64,000 nucleotides of DNA. Origin: Clostridiaceae bacterium (GTDB lineage Bacteria; Bacillota; Clostridia; Lachnospirales; Lachnospiraceae). Position numbers and translations under genes: made by a program. This document shows, piece by piece, positions 8,415-17,094 of the stretch (position 1 is the stretch's first letter; each line of letters begins with the position of its first letter). The stretch covers positions 124,001-188,000 of the forward strand of contig CABJBA010000002.1 of NCBI GenBank assembly GCA_902363735.1, given 5' to 3'. The notes below the pieces were generated by a model. That model searched no databases. It was not told the DNA's origin and saw only the letters and a program-made list of their open reading frames with translations.

Positions 8415-8927
8415 ATGTTAAACAAAGACATTGTTGCAAAGATAAACAAGCAGATTAATTTTGAACTGTATTCTGCTTACATTTATCTGGATATGTCCAA
8501 CTATTATTCAGATAATAATTTAGGCGGCTTTGCAAACTGGTTCAGGATTCAGACCCAGGAAGAGCGTGACCATGCCATGCTTTTTATGGATTATCTTCTC
8601 TACAACGGTGAGAAGGTGGTTTTTGAGGATGTGAAGGCTCCCCATTTTACCTATACTGACTTCCGCCAGCCTGCAGCAGAAGCTTATGACCATGAGCTGA
8701 AAGTTACAGCATCCATTCACGATATTTATGCGGCAGCATATGAAGTAAAGGATTTCCGTACCATGCAGTTCCTTGACTGGTTCGTAAAGGAGCAGAGCGA
8801 GGAAGAGAAGAATACGGATGAGATCATAAAGAGATATGATTTGTTCGGCAGCGATGCCAAGGGGCTGTACCTCCTTGATGCTGAGCTTGGAGCCAGAGTT
8901 TACACTCCGCCGTCTCTTGTACTGTAA
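8415..8927 (+). CDS. ftnA: Ferritin
   Basis: The 170-residue protein is a bacterial non-haem ferritin that oxidises ferrous iron and stores it in a 24-subunit shell. Ferroxidase ligands are visible: E17 in NFELYSAYIYLDMSNYY and E50 with H53 in QEERDHAM; the second helix pair contributes the EQSEEEKNTDEI stretch. The length equals that of other ferritins, and there is no haem-ligand methionine context pointing to bacterioferritin. GGAGGA stands 9 bases before the ATG. It is monocistronic: a 130-base gap separates it from secDF and a strong terminator follows. It fits with the feo iron-uptake locus at the other end of the window. Confidence 0.95.
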   Translation: MLNKDIVAKINKQINFELYSAYIYLDMSNYYSDNNLGGFANWFRIQTQEERDHAMLFMDYLLYNGEKVVFEDVKAPHFTYTDFRQPAAEAYDHELKVTASIHDIYAAAYEVKDFRTMQFLDWFVKEQSEEEKNTDEIIKRYDLFGSDAKGLYLLDAELGARVYTPPSLVL

Positions 8928-8963
8928 TTCGATTTTGAAGTCATTATTATAATTGTATAAAAA

Positions 8964-9004
8964 AGAGCAGCCCGGCCCCTATTAAGAGGCTGGGCTGTTC
9001 TTTT
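8964..9004 (+). terminator. Rho-independent terminator after ferritin
   Basis: GAGCAGCCCGGCC and GGCTGGGCTGTTC form a GC-rich stem around CCTATTAAGA, followed by TTTT. Confidence 0.85.
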
Positions 9005-9015
9005 GAGGAAATAAT

Positions 9016-10878
9016 ATGGGAAAGATTGCACTGCTTGTATCCAGGGAAGAAATGCTTTATCAGGCGCATAATATTCTCCAGGAAAAGAAATACGAAATCA
9101 ATGAAATGCGGGTAATTAAAACCGAAGATGCTGTTTCCGTGGCCAGGCGCTCCATTGGAGCCGGTGCCTCCATTATTATTGCCAGAGGGCTCCAGGCGTC
9201 CCTGATTAAGCAGTATACGGATATTCCGGTAGTGGAAATTGTTATCACCGCCCAGGAAATGGCTCTTCTGGTCAATAAAGCAAAACAGATTTTAAAGAAA
9301 GAAAATCCAGTCATAGGGGTGGTGGGATTCCGGAACATGTTCTGCGATATGTCTTATTTTGATATCATCCATGAGATTGAGCTGAGAACGTATTTTGCAG
9401 ATAAGAGCCGCCGTCTTAAAGATATGACAAAACAGGCCATAAAAGATGGAGTGGACTTAATCGTAGGCGGTGATACGGCAGTGGGAATTGCCGGGGAGGC
9501 CGGGATTCCGTCCTTGTTTCTGTCCAATACTGAGGATTCCCTGAGAAACGCTTTATCTATGGCTGAAAGCATGGATTATGCCATGGGGGTGGAGAAGCGG
9601 AACGCAGCTCAGATGGAAACCCTTTTAGACCACTCTTTCAGCGGCGTTGTAAGACTTGACGCTTCCGGTATTATTATGGACTTAAATCCTATTATGGAGG
9701 ATGTGCTGGGAATAGCCAAAGAAAAAGTCTTAGGAAAGGCCGCCAGTGAGGTGTTTCCGGAACTCGGCAGAGATTGGGAAAAAGAATCTTATTCTTTGTT
9801 TATGGAGATTAACCGCACCTCAGTGTTTGCCGTAGTGGCACCAGTGGTTATTGACCAGCGGATGGAGGGGGCAATCCTCACCTGCCATCGTATGAAAAAA
9901 CGCCGGGCCCCGGAACAGGATTTAAAGGGAAAACGCAATTTAAAAGGCTTTATTGCCCTGGGAGAATTTGACGACATTCTTCAGGAGTCACGGACAATGA
10001 AGGAGTGCATTCGTCTGGCAAAGCTGTATGCACTGTCGGAAAAGGCAGTTTTTATTGAGGGAGAAGCCGGAACGGAAAAGCGCCTGCTGGCCCAGAGCAT
10101 ACACAACGCAGGGCTGCATAAGGGGGGTGCCTTTGCAGTTTTATCTTGTGAAGGGATTGGGGAAGAAGGTCAGTTTGATATGATTTTCGGAGACAAAGGA
10201 GCTGTTGTCCAGGCCAAAGGAGGCTCTCTTTTGCTGGAAGATGTCCAGTACCTTACAAGAGCTAATCAATACCGGCTTTGTCAGTTGATTCGTTATAAGA
10301 CCCGTCTGGGCAAAGACGGAGCCAGATATCCGGGGATGGATGGAAGGGTCATGGTTACCTCTGGTATGCCTTTGCAGGAACTGGTATGGAATGGAACCAT
10401 AAGGGAAGATCTTTATTATCTTCTGAGCGGGCTGACCGTGAGAATTCCTCCTTTCAGTGAAAGAAAAGAAGACTTGGAGCGGAAGCTGGCGGAGTGCCTC
10501 CGGGACTGCTGTGACCATTATTCCAGGTTTCACGTACTGACCAACGGAGCCAGAACCCTGCTTCTTGATTATCCTTGGGAGGGGAATTTATTTCAAATAG
10601 AAAGCTTTTGTGAACGCCTGATTCTTACGGCCAATAAGCGGAGTATTGATGAAGGGATGGCTGAACATGTTTTAAAGGAGCTGTATCCCCGGCCTTTGAA
10701 ACTTGCGGAGGGAGAATCCCTGGAAAAAGATGCCATGAAACTGGTTCTTCCCGAAGAAGCGGAAAAAATTGCTGAGACTCTCTTAAGGCATGGAGGAAAT
10801 AGGGAAGAAACGGCAAAGGCTTTGGGAATCAGCAAGGCAACGCTGTGGAGAAAGAGAAAAAAGTATCATCTGCAATAG
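9016..10878 (+). CDS. PrpR-like regulator with degenerate sigma-54 AAA+ domain (copy 1)
   Basis: The 620-residue protein has a PrpR-type N-terminal sensor domain (about 3-190, with IIIARGLQASLIK and VDLIVGG), a PAS-like domain (about 197-295), an AAA+ domain (about 318-555) and a Fis-type HTH (NREETAKALGISKATLWRKR, about 595-614). The AAA+ part is clearly derived from a sigma-54 activator but damaged at every key site. The Walker A region reads GEAGTEKR at 349-356 (normally GESGTGKE). The GAFTGA loop that touches sigma-54 is absent: FGDKGAVVQAKGG (391-403) runs straight on. Walker B reads LLLEDV instead of LFLDEI. The REDLYY segment is kept. It probably binds DNA as a ligand-responsive regulator working with sigma-A. 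It lies just before the aldarate genes, its likely targets. Confidence 0.85.
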   Translation: MGKIALLVSREEMLYQAHNILQEKKYEINEMRVIKTEDAVSVARRSIGAGASIIIARGLQASLIKQYTDIPVVEIVITAQEMALLVNKAKQILKKENPVIGVVGFRNMFCDMSYFDIIHEIELRTYFADKSRRLKDMTKQAIKDGVDLIVGGDTAVGIAGEAGIPSLFLSNTEDSLRNALSMAESMDYAMGVEKRNAAQMETLLDHSFSGVVRLDASGIIMDLNPIMEDVLGIAKEKVLGKAASEVFPELGRDWEKESYSLFMEINRTSVFAVVAPVVIDQRMEGAILTCHRMKKRRAPEQDLKGKRNLKGFIALGEFDDILQESRTMKECIRLAKLYALSEKAVFIEGEAGTEKRLLAQSIHNAGLHKGGAFAVLSCEGIGEEGQFDMIFGDKGAVVQAKGGSLLLEDVQYLTRANQYRLCQLIRYKTRLGKDGARYPGMDGRVMVTSGMPLQELVWNGTIREDLYYLLSGLTVRIPPFSERKEDLERKLAECLRDCCDHYSRFHVLTNGARTLLLDYPWEGNLFQIESFCERLILTANKRSIDEGMAEHVLKELYPRPLKLAEGESLEKDAMKLVLPEEAEKIAETLLRHGGNREETAKALGISKATLWRKRKKYHLQ

Positions 10879-10995
10879 TTTTTGTGAAACGATAATGAAA
10901 TTAAATAGAAACAAAAATGAAATCATATGAAGTTTGTACAGGAATCAACCATTCATTCAGTAAATCCGCCCATAGAAAGATTCTTTCATATTTTC

Positions 10996-11001
10996 TATAA
11001 T
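10996..11001 (+). promoter_or_regulatory. garR: Candidate -10 element of the garR operon
   Basis: TATAAT stands 66 bases before the garR start. ATAGA begins 24 bases before it, the same arrangement as before gudD (ATAGA at 17101, TATAAT at 17125). The -35 is poor (TAGAAA), as expected for an activated promoter. GAAAGATTCTTTC (10975-10987) is a short inverted repeat in the spacer. Confidence 0.45.
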
Positions 11002-11067
11002 CAGATCAGAGGTGGGGAAAGCCCATCAGTTGCTGATAAACTGAATAGATAAGAGAGGAAAAGAAAG

Positions 11068-11958
11068 ATGAAAATTGGATTTATTGGACTTGGAATCATG
11101 GGAAGGCCTATGGCAAAAAATCTTGTTAAGGCAGGCCATGAGCTTGTTGTTTATGATTATAACAAGGAGGCTTTGGCAGATCTGGTTTCCTGCGGTGCAA
11201 CACAGGCGGCAAACGGCAAAGAGGTAGCTTCCCAAAGTGAAGTGGTTATCACCATGGTACCTAACTCTCCCCATGTAAGAGCGGCAGTTCTTGGAGAAAA
11301 CGGAGTTGCTGAGGGTGCAAAGCCGGGAACAGTGGTTATTGATATGAGTTCCATTGATCCTACAGAGAGCAAGGCTATTGGAGCAGAGCTGGAGAAGCTG
11401 GGAATTGAGATGCTAGATGCTCCTGTATCCGGTGGGGAGCCAAAGGCTGTCGACGGAACATTGTCTGTCATGGTGGGCGGCAAGAAAGAATTATTTGACA
11501 AATATTATGATATGCTGATGGTAATGGCAGGCTCCGTTGTATATGTAGGAGGCCTGGGGTCCGGAAATGTGGCAAAACTGGCAAATCAGATTGTGGTTGC
11601 GGTGAACATTGCGGCAGTATCAGAAGCACTTACCTTTGCAAAGAAAGCAGGAACTGATCCGGAACTGGTATATCAGGCTATCCGGGGAGGGCTGGCAGGC
11701 TCTACCGTTATGGATGCCAAGGCGCCCATGATGCTTAACAGAAACTTTAATCCGGGCTTCCGCATCGAGCTTCATATTAAGGATTTAAACAATGCATTAA
11801 ATGCAGCCCATGCCGTTAGTTCACCGGCTCCTTTGACCGGACAGTTAATGGAGATCATGCAGGGGCTTAAGGCAGACGGCTTTGAGAAAGAAGATCACTC
11901 CAGCATCGTTAAATATTACGAGAAGATTGCCAACACAAAGGTAGAACCGGAGAAATAA
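11068..11958 (+). CDS. garR: 2-hydroxy-3-oxopropionate (tartronate semialdehyde) reductase
   Basis: The 296-residue enzyme of the beta-hydroxyacid dehydrogenase family reduces tartronate semialdehyde to D-glycerate with NAD(P)H. Features are the Rossmann start GFIGLGIMGRPMAKNL (residues 4-19), the substrate-binding DAPVSGGEPKAVDGTL (about 118-132) and the catalytic lysine K170 with N173 in GNVAKLANQ. The VSGGEPKA form and length fit GarR/GlxR rather than 3-hydroxyisobutyrate or 6-phosphogluconate dehydrogenase. AGAGAGGAAAAG precedes the ATG. It is followed after 46 bases by a DapA-family lyase and then glycerate kinase, which places it in glucarate/galactarate breakdown. Family members overlap in substrate, so the name rests partly on context. 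Confidence 0.88.
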   Translation: MKIGFIGLGIMGRPMAKNLVKAGHELVVYDYNKEALADLVSCGATQAANGKEVASQSEVVITMVPNSPHVRAAVLGENGVAEGAKPGTVVIDMSSIDPTESKAIGAELEKLGIEMLDAPVSGGEPKAVDGTLSVMVGGKKELFDKYYDMLMVMAGSVVYVGGLGSGNVAKLANQIVVAVNIAAVSEALTFAKKAGTDPELVYQAIRGGLAGSTVMDAKAPMMLNRNFNPGFRIELHIKDLNNALNAAHAVSSPAPLTGQLMEIMQGLKADGFEKEDHSSIVKYYEKIANTKVEPEK

Positions 11959-12004
11959 AATCCGGAATAAGAAAACAGGCAAATATATGCTGCTGGAGGG
12001 AAAA

Positions 12005-12907
12005 ATGAATACAGATTTTATCAAAGGAGTTATTGTTCCCATTCTTACTCCCGTTGATGAGAATGAGATGATTGACGAGACAAAATTAAGGGATCAGGTG
12101 GATTATGTCATAAACGGAGGCGTTCTTGGAATTCTTGCCTTTGGAAGCAATGGAGAATTTTACGTAATAGAAGAGGACGAAATGGAGCGCGGTTTAAAGA
12201 TCATGGTTCATCAGTCTGCTGGCAGAGTTCCGGTGTATTTTGGTATCGGTGCTATCAGTACGAAGAAATGCTGCCGTCTTGCAAAGATGGCAGAAGAAAA
12301 TGGTGCAGCAGGAATTTCCATTTTGCAGCCCATGTTCTTGAAACCGACAGAAGAAGAGTTATATCTGCATTTTAAAACAATTGCAGAGTCTGTTCCTGAG
12401 CTGCCAGTTCTTCTTTATAACAATCCTGCCCGGGTAGGGTATACCATGTCAGGAAATCTGGTAGAGCGTCTGGCTACAGAGCTTCCCAACGTTGTGGGTA
12501 TGAAGGACACCAGCGGAGACATCACTCAAACGGCAGAATTTATCCGCAGGACCCGTCACACAGGCTTTAAGGTTTTTGGAGGCAAGGATACACTTTTGTA
12601 TGCTTCCATGTGCCACGGAGCCGTAGGAGGTGTGTGTACCGCCGCCAACTTCATGCCGGAGCTGATTACTGATGTTTATAACAAATATGTTTCAGGCGAT
12701 TTGGCTGGCTCTCTGGAAGCTCAGTTTAAACTGAATCCGGTCCGCCTGTCCATGGATCCGGCAAGCTTTCCGGTAGCTGCAAAGGATATGGCTAATTTAA
12801 GGGGCAGAAATGTGGGCCTTCCCTATAAGCCTAATCTTGCTACACCGGAGGGATCAGTACTTAACAGAATCAAAAAAGAGATGGAAACAGCAGGACTTTT
12901 GGATTAA
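12005..12907 (+). CDS. DapA-family (DHDPS/NAL) lyase, probable 5-keto-4-deoxyglucarate aldolase or dehydratase
   Basis: The 300-residue protein is a class I aldolase-type TIM barrel of the dihydrodipicolinate synthase/N-acetylneuraminate lyase superfamily. FGSNGEFY (residues 46-53) is the carboxylate-binding loop, Y138 in YNNPARVGY the proton relay and K167 in GMKDTSGD the Schiff-base lysine. I chose ATG 12005 because GGAGGG lies 5 bases before it; ATG 11987 would include that site. A true dapA is unlikely between garR and garK with no lysine genes. Two roles fit: aldol cleavage of 5-keto-4-deoxyglucarate to pyruvate and tartronate semialdehyde (feeding GarR), or the KdgD reaction to 2-oxoglutarate semialdehyde. 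The presence of garR and garK favours the aldolase. Confidence 0.8.
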   Translation: MNTDFIKGVIVPILTPVDENEMIDETKLRDQVDYVINGGVLGILAFGSNGEFYVIEEDEMERGLKIMVHQSAGRVPVYFGIGAISTKKCCRLAKMAEENGAAGISILQPMFLKPTEEELYLHFKTIAESVPELPVLLYNNPARVGYTMSGNLVERLATELPNVVGMKDTSGDITQTAEFIRRTRHTGFKVFGGKDTLLYASMCHGAVGGVCTAANFMPELITDVYNKYVSGDLAGSLEAQFKLNPVRLSMDPASFPVAAKDMANLRGRNVGLPYKPNLATPEGSVLNRIKKEMETAGLLD

Positions 12908-12923
12908 AATGATATCAGAGGGC

Positions 12924-12956
12924 AGGCTGGCGGCTGTAGGCTGCCGGCCTGTTTTT
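12924..12956 (+). terminator. Intercistronic terminator or attenuator between lyase gene and garK
   Basis: AGGCTGGCGGC pairs with GCTGCCGGCCT (11 pairs, two wobbles) around TGTAG, followed by GTTTTTG. It lies inside an otherwise operon-like series, so it may only reduce garK expression. Confidence 0.65.
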
Positions 12957-12986
12957 GTACAGCTATGGGAGAAAGGGGTATAATAT

Positions 12987-14129
12987 ATGAAGTTTTTATT
13001 TGCATCGGATTCCTTTAAGGGGTCCTTATCGTCTGAAGAAATCGTGGGAATCCTGGCGGAATCTGCAAAGAGCGTTTTTCCGGGCTGCCAGTGGGCGGGA
13101 GTATCTGTAGCCGATGGGGGAGAGGGAACTGTGGATGCGGTAGTCAGCGCTATGAAAGGCACTATCCGGACTGTGACCGTACACGGCCCCTTGATGGAAG
13201 AGACAACAGCACCTTATGGAGTGTTTGGGGGCAGTCATGCAGTCATTGAGATGGCAGCAGCATCAGGTCTTCCCATGGTTCCGGCTGAAAGGAGAAATCC
13301 TCTCTATACCACAACCTACGGAACCGGTGAGCTGATCAAGGATGCCCTGGATCAGGGGTACAGGAATATATCCATAGCCATCGGAGGAAGCGCCACCAAT
13401 GACGGAGGCATGGGAGCCATGTCAGCTCTTGGAATCCGTTTCCTCGATAAAGATGGAAATGTGCTGACCGGATTTGGTGAAGATTTGGCAAAGGTTGATA
13501 CGGTTGATATAAGCGGCCTTCACCCAGGGGTAAGAGAGACGGAATTTACAGTGATGTGTGATGTGACAAATCCCCTTACAGGCCCTGATGGAGCCACAAA
13601 TACTTTTGGAAAGCAAAAAGGAGGAACTCCTGAAATCCTTGAAAAGCTGGAAAAGGATATGGAGGCCTATGCAAAAAAACTTCTGGACCTTACGGGCATT
13701 GATGTCAACAGCATTCCGGGCTCAGGGGCAGCGGGAGGGCTTGGAGCCGCCTTAAAAGTGTTTCTTCATGGGAATATGAAGTCTGGAATTGAAACGGTTC
13801 TGGACTTAATTGAATTTGATTCCCTTTTAGAAGGGGTGGACCTGGTCATTACCGGGGAGGGCCGTATGGACTGGCAGTCTGCTTTTGGAAAGGTTCCAAG
13901 CGGAATCGGAATGCGCTGTAAGGCAAAGGGAATTCCAGCCATTGCAATTGTAGGAGGGCTGGGAAATGGCGCAGAAAAAATCTACGAGTTTGGCATTGAA
14001 AGCATTATTACCACCATTCAGGGTGCCATGGAGGTGGAAGAAGCCATAGAACGGGCCCAGGAGCTGTACAGAAGCGCGGCTGACCGGACCTTCCGGCTGC
14101 TGAAGGCGGGAAGAACGTTAAGCTTATAA
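12987..14129 (+). CDS. garK: Glycerate kinase (GarK/GlxK family)
   Basis: The 380-residue protein is a glycerate 2-kinase of the GarK family, turning D-glycerate and ATP into 2-phosphoglycerate. Family signatures are FASDSFKGSLSS at the start, VADGGEGTVDA (about 42-52), EMAAASGLP, TTYGTGELI, IGGSATNDGGMG, NTFGKQKGG and the C-terminal TGEGRMDWQSAFGK with PSG. The length matches the usual 375-385 residues. It completes the route from aldarate through tartronate semialdehyde and glycerate to glycolysis. A hairpin with a T-run precedes the gene, so it may be transcribed at a lower level than garR or from another start. The next gene follows within 60 bases. Confidence 0.92.
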   Translation: MKFLFASDSFKGSLSSEEIVGILAESAKSVFPGCQWAGVSVADGGEGTVDAVVSAMKGTIRTVTVHGPLMEETTAPYGVFGGSHAVIEMAAASGLPMVPAERRNPLYTTTYGTGELIKDALDQGYRNISIAIGGSATNDGGMGAMSALGIRFLDKDGNVLTGFGEDLAKVDTVDISGLHPGVRETEFTVMCDVTNPLTGPDGATNTFGKQKGGTPEILEKLEKDMEAYAKKLLDLTGIDVNSIPGSGAAGGLGAALKVFLHGNMKSGIETVLDLIEFDSLLEGVDLVITGEGRMDWQSAFGKVPSGIGMRCKAKGIPAIAIVGGLGNGAEKIYEFGIESIITTIQGAMEVEEAIERAQELYRSAADRTFRLLKAGRTLSL

Positions 14130-14184
14130 CCGATTGACTATTGGAGCAGGAGAAATTGCAGAAGCAGGATTGGAGGAGCAGAAG

Positions 14185-15039
14185 ATGGGAAAGATGGTAA
14201 AACTTCCTGACGGAACCCTGGTTCCGGCAATAGGTCAGGGAACTTGGTTTATGGGGGAACAGAGAGCAAAGAGGAATGAAGAAACAGAAACTTTACGGGC
14301 GGGCATTGAGTCGGAAATGACCTTAATTGACACGGCTGAGATGTACGGAAACGGAAGATCAGAAGAACTGATAGGAGAAGCTGTTAAAGACTGTGACAGA
14401 AGCAGTCTGTTTCTGGTATCCAAGGTATACCCCTACAACGCAGGAAGAAAAAACATATTTAAAAGCTGCAGAGAAACTTTGAAGCGTTTAAATACAGATT
14501 ATCTGGACTTGTATCTGCTTCACTGGAGAGGCGGCATCCCCTTGGAAGAAACTGTAGAATGCATGGAGCAATTAAAAAAAGAAGGAAAAATCCGCCGCTG
14601 GGGAGTATCCAACTTTGATACTGATGACATGAAAGAACTGTGGAATATACCAAAGGGCAAGAACTGTGCAGTCAATCAGGTGCTTTATCATCTTGCGTCA
14701 AGAGGCATTGAATACGACCTGTTGCCATGGCTGCGGGACCATGAGGTACCTGTTATGGCTTACTGCCCTCTGGCCCAGGCGGGAGATTTAAAGAAAGGGC
14801 TTTATGATAGCCCGGTGCTTGCTGAGATCGGGGCGGCCCATGGGTGCAGTATTTCCCAGGTGCTTCTGGCTTTTGTTATCAGGAACGGTGATGTCATTGC
14901 CATACCAAGGACGGGAAAAAAGGAACATTGTCTGGAAAATGGGCGGGCAGGAGAAATAGAACTGACGGCGGGGGAACTATTAAGGCTTGAAAAGGCCTTT
15001 CCTCCGCCTGACCGGAAGGTATATCTGGATATTGTGTAA
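14185..15039 (+). CDS. Aldo/keto reductase
   Basis: The product (284 residues from the chosen start) is an aldo/keto reductase with the full catalytic set: Asp and Tyr in LIDTAEMYGNGRSE, Lys in LVSKVYP and His in LLHWRGG, plus the NADPH-binding IPRTGKKEH near the C-terminus. ATG 14185 is chosen because GGAGGAG lies 6 bases before it; ATG 14134 lacks a good site and would add a glycine- and acid-rich tail not seen in the family. It sits between garK and the second PrpR-like regulator, so it may act on a uronate, aldarate-derived aldehyde or tartronate semialdehyde. The true substrate cannot be read. Confidence 0.85.
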   Translation: MGKMVKLPDGTLVPAIGQGTWFMGEQRAKRNEETETLRAGIESEMTLIDTAEMYGNGRSEELIGEAVKDCDRSSLFLVSKVYPYNAGRKNIFKSCRETLKRLNTDYLDLYLLHWRGGIPLEETVECMEQLKKEGKIRRWGVSNFDTDDMKELWNIPKGKNCAVNQVLYHLASRGIEYDLLPWLRDHEVPVMAYCPLAQAGDLKKGLYDSPVLAEIGAAHGCSISQVLLAFVIRNGDVIAIPRTGKKEHCLENGRAGEIELTAGELLRLEKAFPPPDRKVYLDIV

Positions 15040-15084
15040 AAAAAATACCAAAGAACTTATATATGGATAGGGAGCGGGACAGCC

Positions 15085-16983
15085 ATGGAACGAATCGGAA
15101 TACTTCTGCCCAGGCAGACCATTTTGGAGTTTGCGGAAAATGTGCTGAAAAAAGAGGGAATTGAGGTACAGATATTAAAGGTAGTGGAAAATGCCAATGC
15201 GGTTGTGGAAGCACAGGAGGCATTGGCTGCGGGGGTGCGCATCATCATTGCCAGGGGTCTTCAGGCTACATTGATTAAAGAGAACACTAATATTCCAGTG
15301 GTGGAAATGCCTGTCACCATCAGGGAAATCGGCATGATGGTTTTAAAAGCAAAGAGGATGTTAAAAAAAGAACATCCCCTGATTGGGATTGTAGCATTTA
15401 AAAATATGTTTGGCAGTCTGGAGCATCTGGAGGAATTGTTTGACTTTAATCTTCGGTTTTATGAGCTGAGTGCTTTGGAGGAAACCAGGATGAAGGTAAG
15501 CCAGGCTATTACAGATGGCGTGGACTTGGTCATAGGAGGAGTAAAGGCCAATCAGACGGCCTTTGAAATCGGCTTTCCAAGTCTGTTTGTGGAAACTGGT
15601 GAGGAGTCTATCAGCAATGCCCTTGGCATGGCAATCCATATGATAGACTTGGCCAGGATGGAAAAGCAGAGTGAGGCCCAGATTGAAACCCTGCTGGACA
15701 CTTCCTTCAGCGGAATTATTAAAATCAATGCCTACAAGGAAATTGTTGCAGTAAACAGAGTCATCGAGCAGATGATGGGAAAGCCTGCCGATCAGGTGGT
15801 GGGATTTCCTATTGACAAGGTGATCAAAGGAATTGACACGGAAGGAATTGAAGGAATTTTAAGAGGAACTGATGAGCTCTATTCCACTTCATTTTCCATA
15901 AGGGACCAGCCTTTGATGGTGGTGGGAGCGCCTATCCAGTATGACGGTCATTTCAGCGGAGCTATTTTGACCTGCCATAAAATGAGAACAGCGGAAGGCG
16001 GAAATTCAGAGATATCCGGAACAAAGCTGGCCACCGGATACATTGCAAGCCGTAATTTTGCCAACATGCTCAGACGTTCCCCGGAAATAAGGAAGTGCAT
16101 CAAGCTTGCCAGATCCTATGCTGTATCCAAAAGTCCTGTCATGATATGGGGTGAAACAGGAACGGAAAAAGAGGTGCTTGCCGAGGCCATTCACAATAAC
16201 AGCCCCCAGAAGGGAGGCCCCTTTTTAAATATCAACTGCGGCTCCTTATCCCCTCAGGAACAGCGGGAGGTGATCTTTGGTTTTTCTGAGGAAAGCAGAA
16301 AGGGGGCCTGGGAAAGGGCTGCCTATGGAACGGTTCTGCTTCAGGAAGTGGACCAGCTTTCCATGGAAACTCAGTATCTGCTTTATAAGGCGGTTCACGA
16401 TAAGCAGTTCTGGTGCAATGATTCCATGGTGAAACGTGCCCTTCCTGTGCGGCTGATCGTCACCACATCAAAGGAACTGACCGTGCTGGTAAAAGAGGGA
16501 TTGTTCCGGGAAGATTTATATTTTCTGCTCTCTTCTCTGAAAATTGAAGTTCCGCCTCTCAGAAAGACGACTGAGGATATCCCCAGGCTGGTCAAGCTGT
16601 ATTCAGAACGGTTTAATGGCGCTTATTCCAGATATGTGGAGATCAGCAAGGAAGCCTTAAAAGCTATGGAGGAGTACTTCTGGGAAGGAAATCTGCTTCA
16701 GCTTGAGGTTTTTTGCGAACGGCTGATTCTGACGGCCCATCGCAGAAAGGTAGAGGAGGGAATGGTGAGAAACCTGTTACAGGAACTTTATCCTCTTATC
16801 AGAGAACAGTCTGGAAGGATTCAGACCGTACTGCTAAAAAACCCGGAGGCAGTCCGCATTGCCGGACTCCTGGACCAGTATGACGGGAACCGGACCATGG
16901 TGGCAGAAGAATTGAAAATCAGCACCACTACTCTTTGGAGAAAAATGAAACGGTATGGAATTGGAAGTAAATATGAACTGTAA
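15085..16983 (+). CDS. PrpR-like regulator with degenerate sigma-54 AAA+ domain (copy 2)
   Basis: The 632-residue paralogue of the 9016-10878 product has the same build: PrpR_N-like domain (3-190; VRIIIARGLQATLIK and GVDLVIGG), PAS-like domain (197-300), AAA+ remnant (325-565) and Fis-type HTH (GNRTMVAEELKISTTTLWRK, 601-620). The Walker A region reads GETGTEKE (356-363), with the same Gly-to-Glu change as copy 1 but the last residues kept. The GAFTGA loop is again missing: FGFSEESRKGAWERAAYG (398-415) jumps to the following strand. Walker B is VLLQEVD, without the usual LDE. REDLYF is kept. It lies between the garR-garK group and the gudD-transporter group and has its own terminator. One copy per half-pathway is an attractive but unproven division. 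Confidence 0.85.
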   Translation: MERIGILLPRQTILEFAENVLKKEGIEVQILKVVENANAVVEAQEALAAGVRIIIARGLQATLIKENTNIPVVEMPVTIREIGMMVLKAKRMLKKEHPLIGIVAFKNMFGSLEHLEELFDFNLRFYELSALEETRMKVSQAITDGVDLVIGGVKANQTAFEIGFPSLFVETGEESISNALGMAIHMIDLARMEKQSEAQIETLLDTSFSGIIKINAYKEIVAVNRVIEQMMGKPADQVVGFPIDKVIKGIDTEGIEGILRGTDELYSTSFSIRDQPLMVVGAPIQYDGHFSGAILTCHKMRTAEGGNSEISGTKLATGYIASRNFANMLRRSPEIRKCIKLARSYAVSKSPVMIWGETGTEKEVLAEAIHNNSPQKGGPFLNINCGSLSPQEQREVIFGFSEESRKGAWERAAYGTVLLQEVDQLSMETQYLLYKAVHDKQFWCNDSMVKRALPVRLIVTTSKELTVLVKEGLFREDLYFLLSSLKIEVPPLRKTTEDIPRLVKLYSERFNGAYSRYVEISKEALKAMEEYFWEGNLLQLEVFCERLILTAHRRKVEEGMVRNLLQELYPLIREQSGRIQTVLLKNPEAVRIAGLLDQYDGNRTMVAEELKISTTTLWRKMKRYGIGSKYEL

Positions 16984-17005
16984 CAGATTGAAATTTCTGG
17001 GTTGT

Positions 17006-17039
17006 GAAAAAGATTGCAATGAATTTGCAATCTTTTTTT
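17006..17039 (+). terminator. Rho-independent terminator after regulator copy 2
   Basis: AAAAAGATTGCAA and TTTGCAATCTTTTTTT form a stem around TGAA with a long T-run. Confidence 0.85.
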
Positions 17040-17094
17040 CATGTTCAGAAAGAAAAATAAAGGTTACAAGAGAAGAGGAAGAAGGTTGGTGTTT

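Noticed and set aside
11987..12004. Upstream ATG for the DapA-family gene
   Set aside because: The GGAGGG ribosome binding site lies after it and serves ATG 12005.
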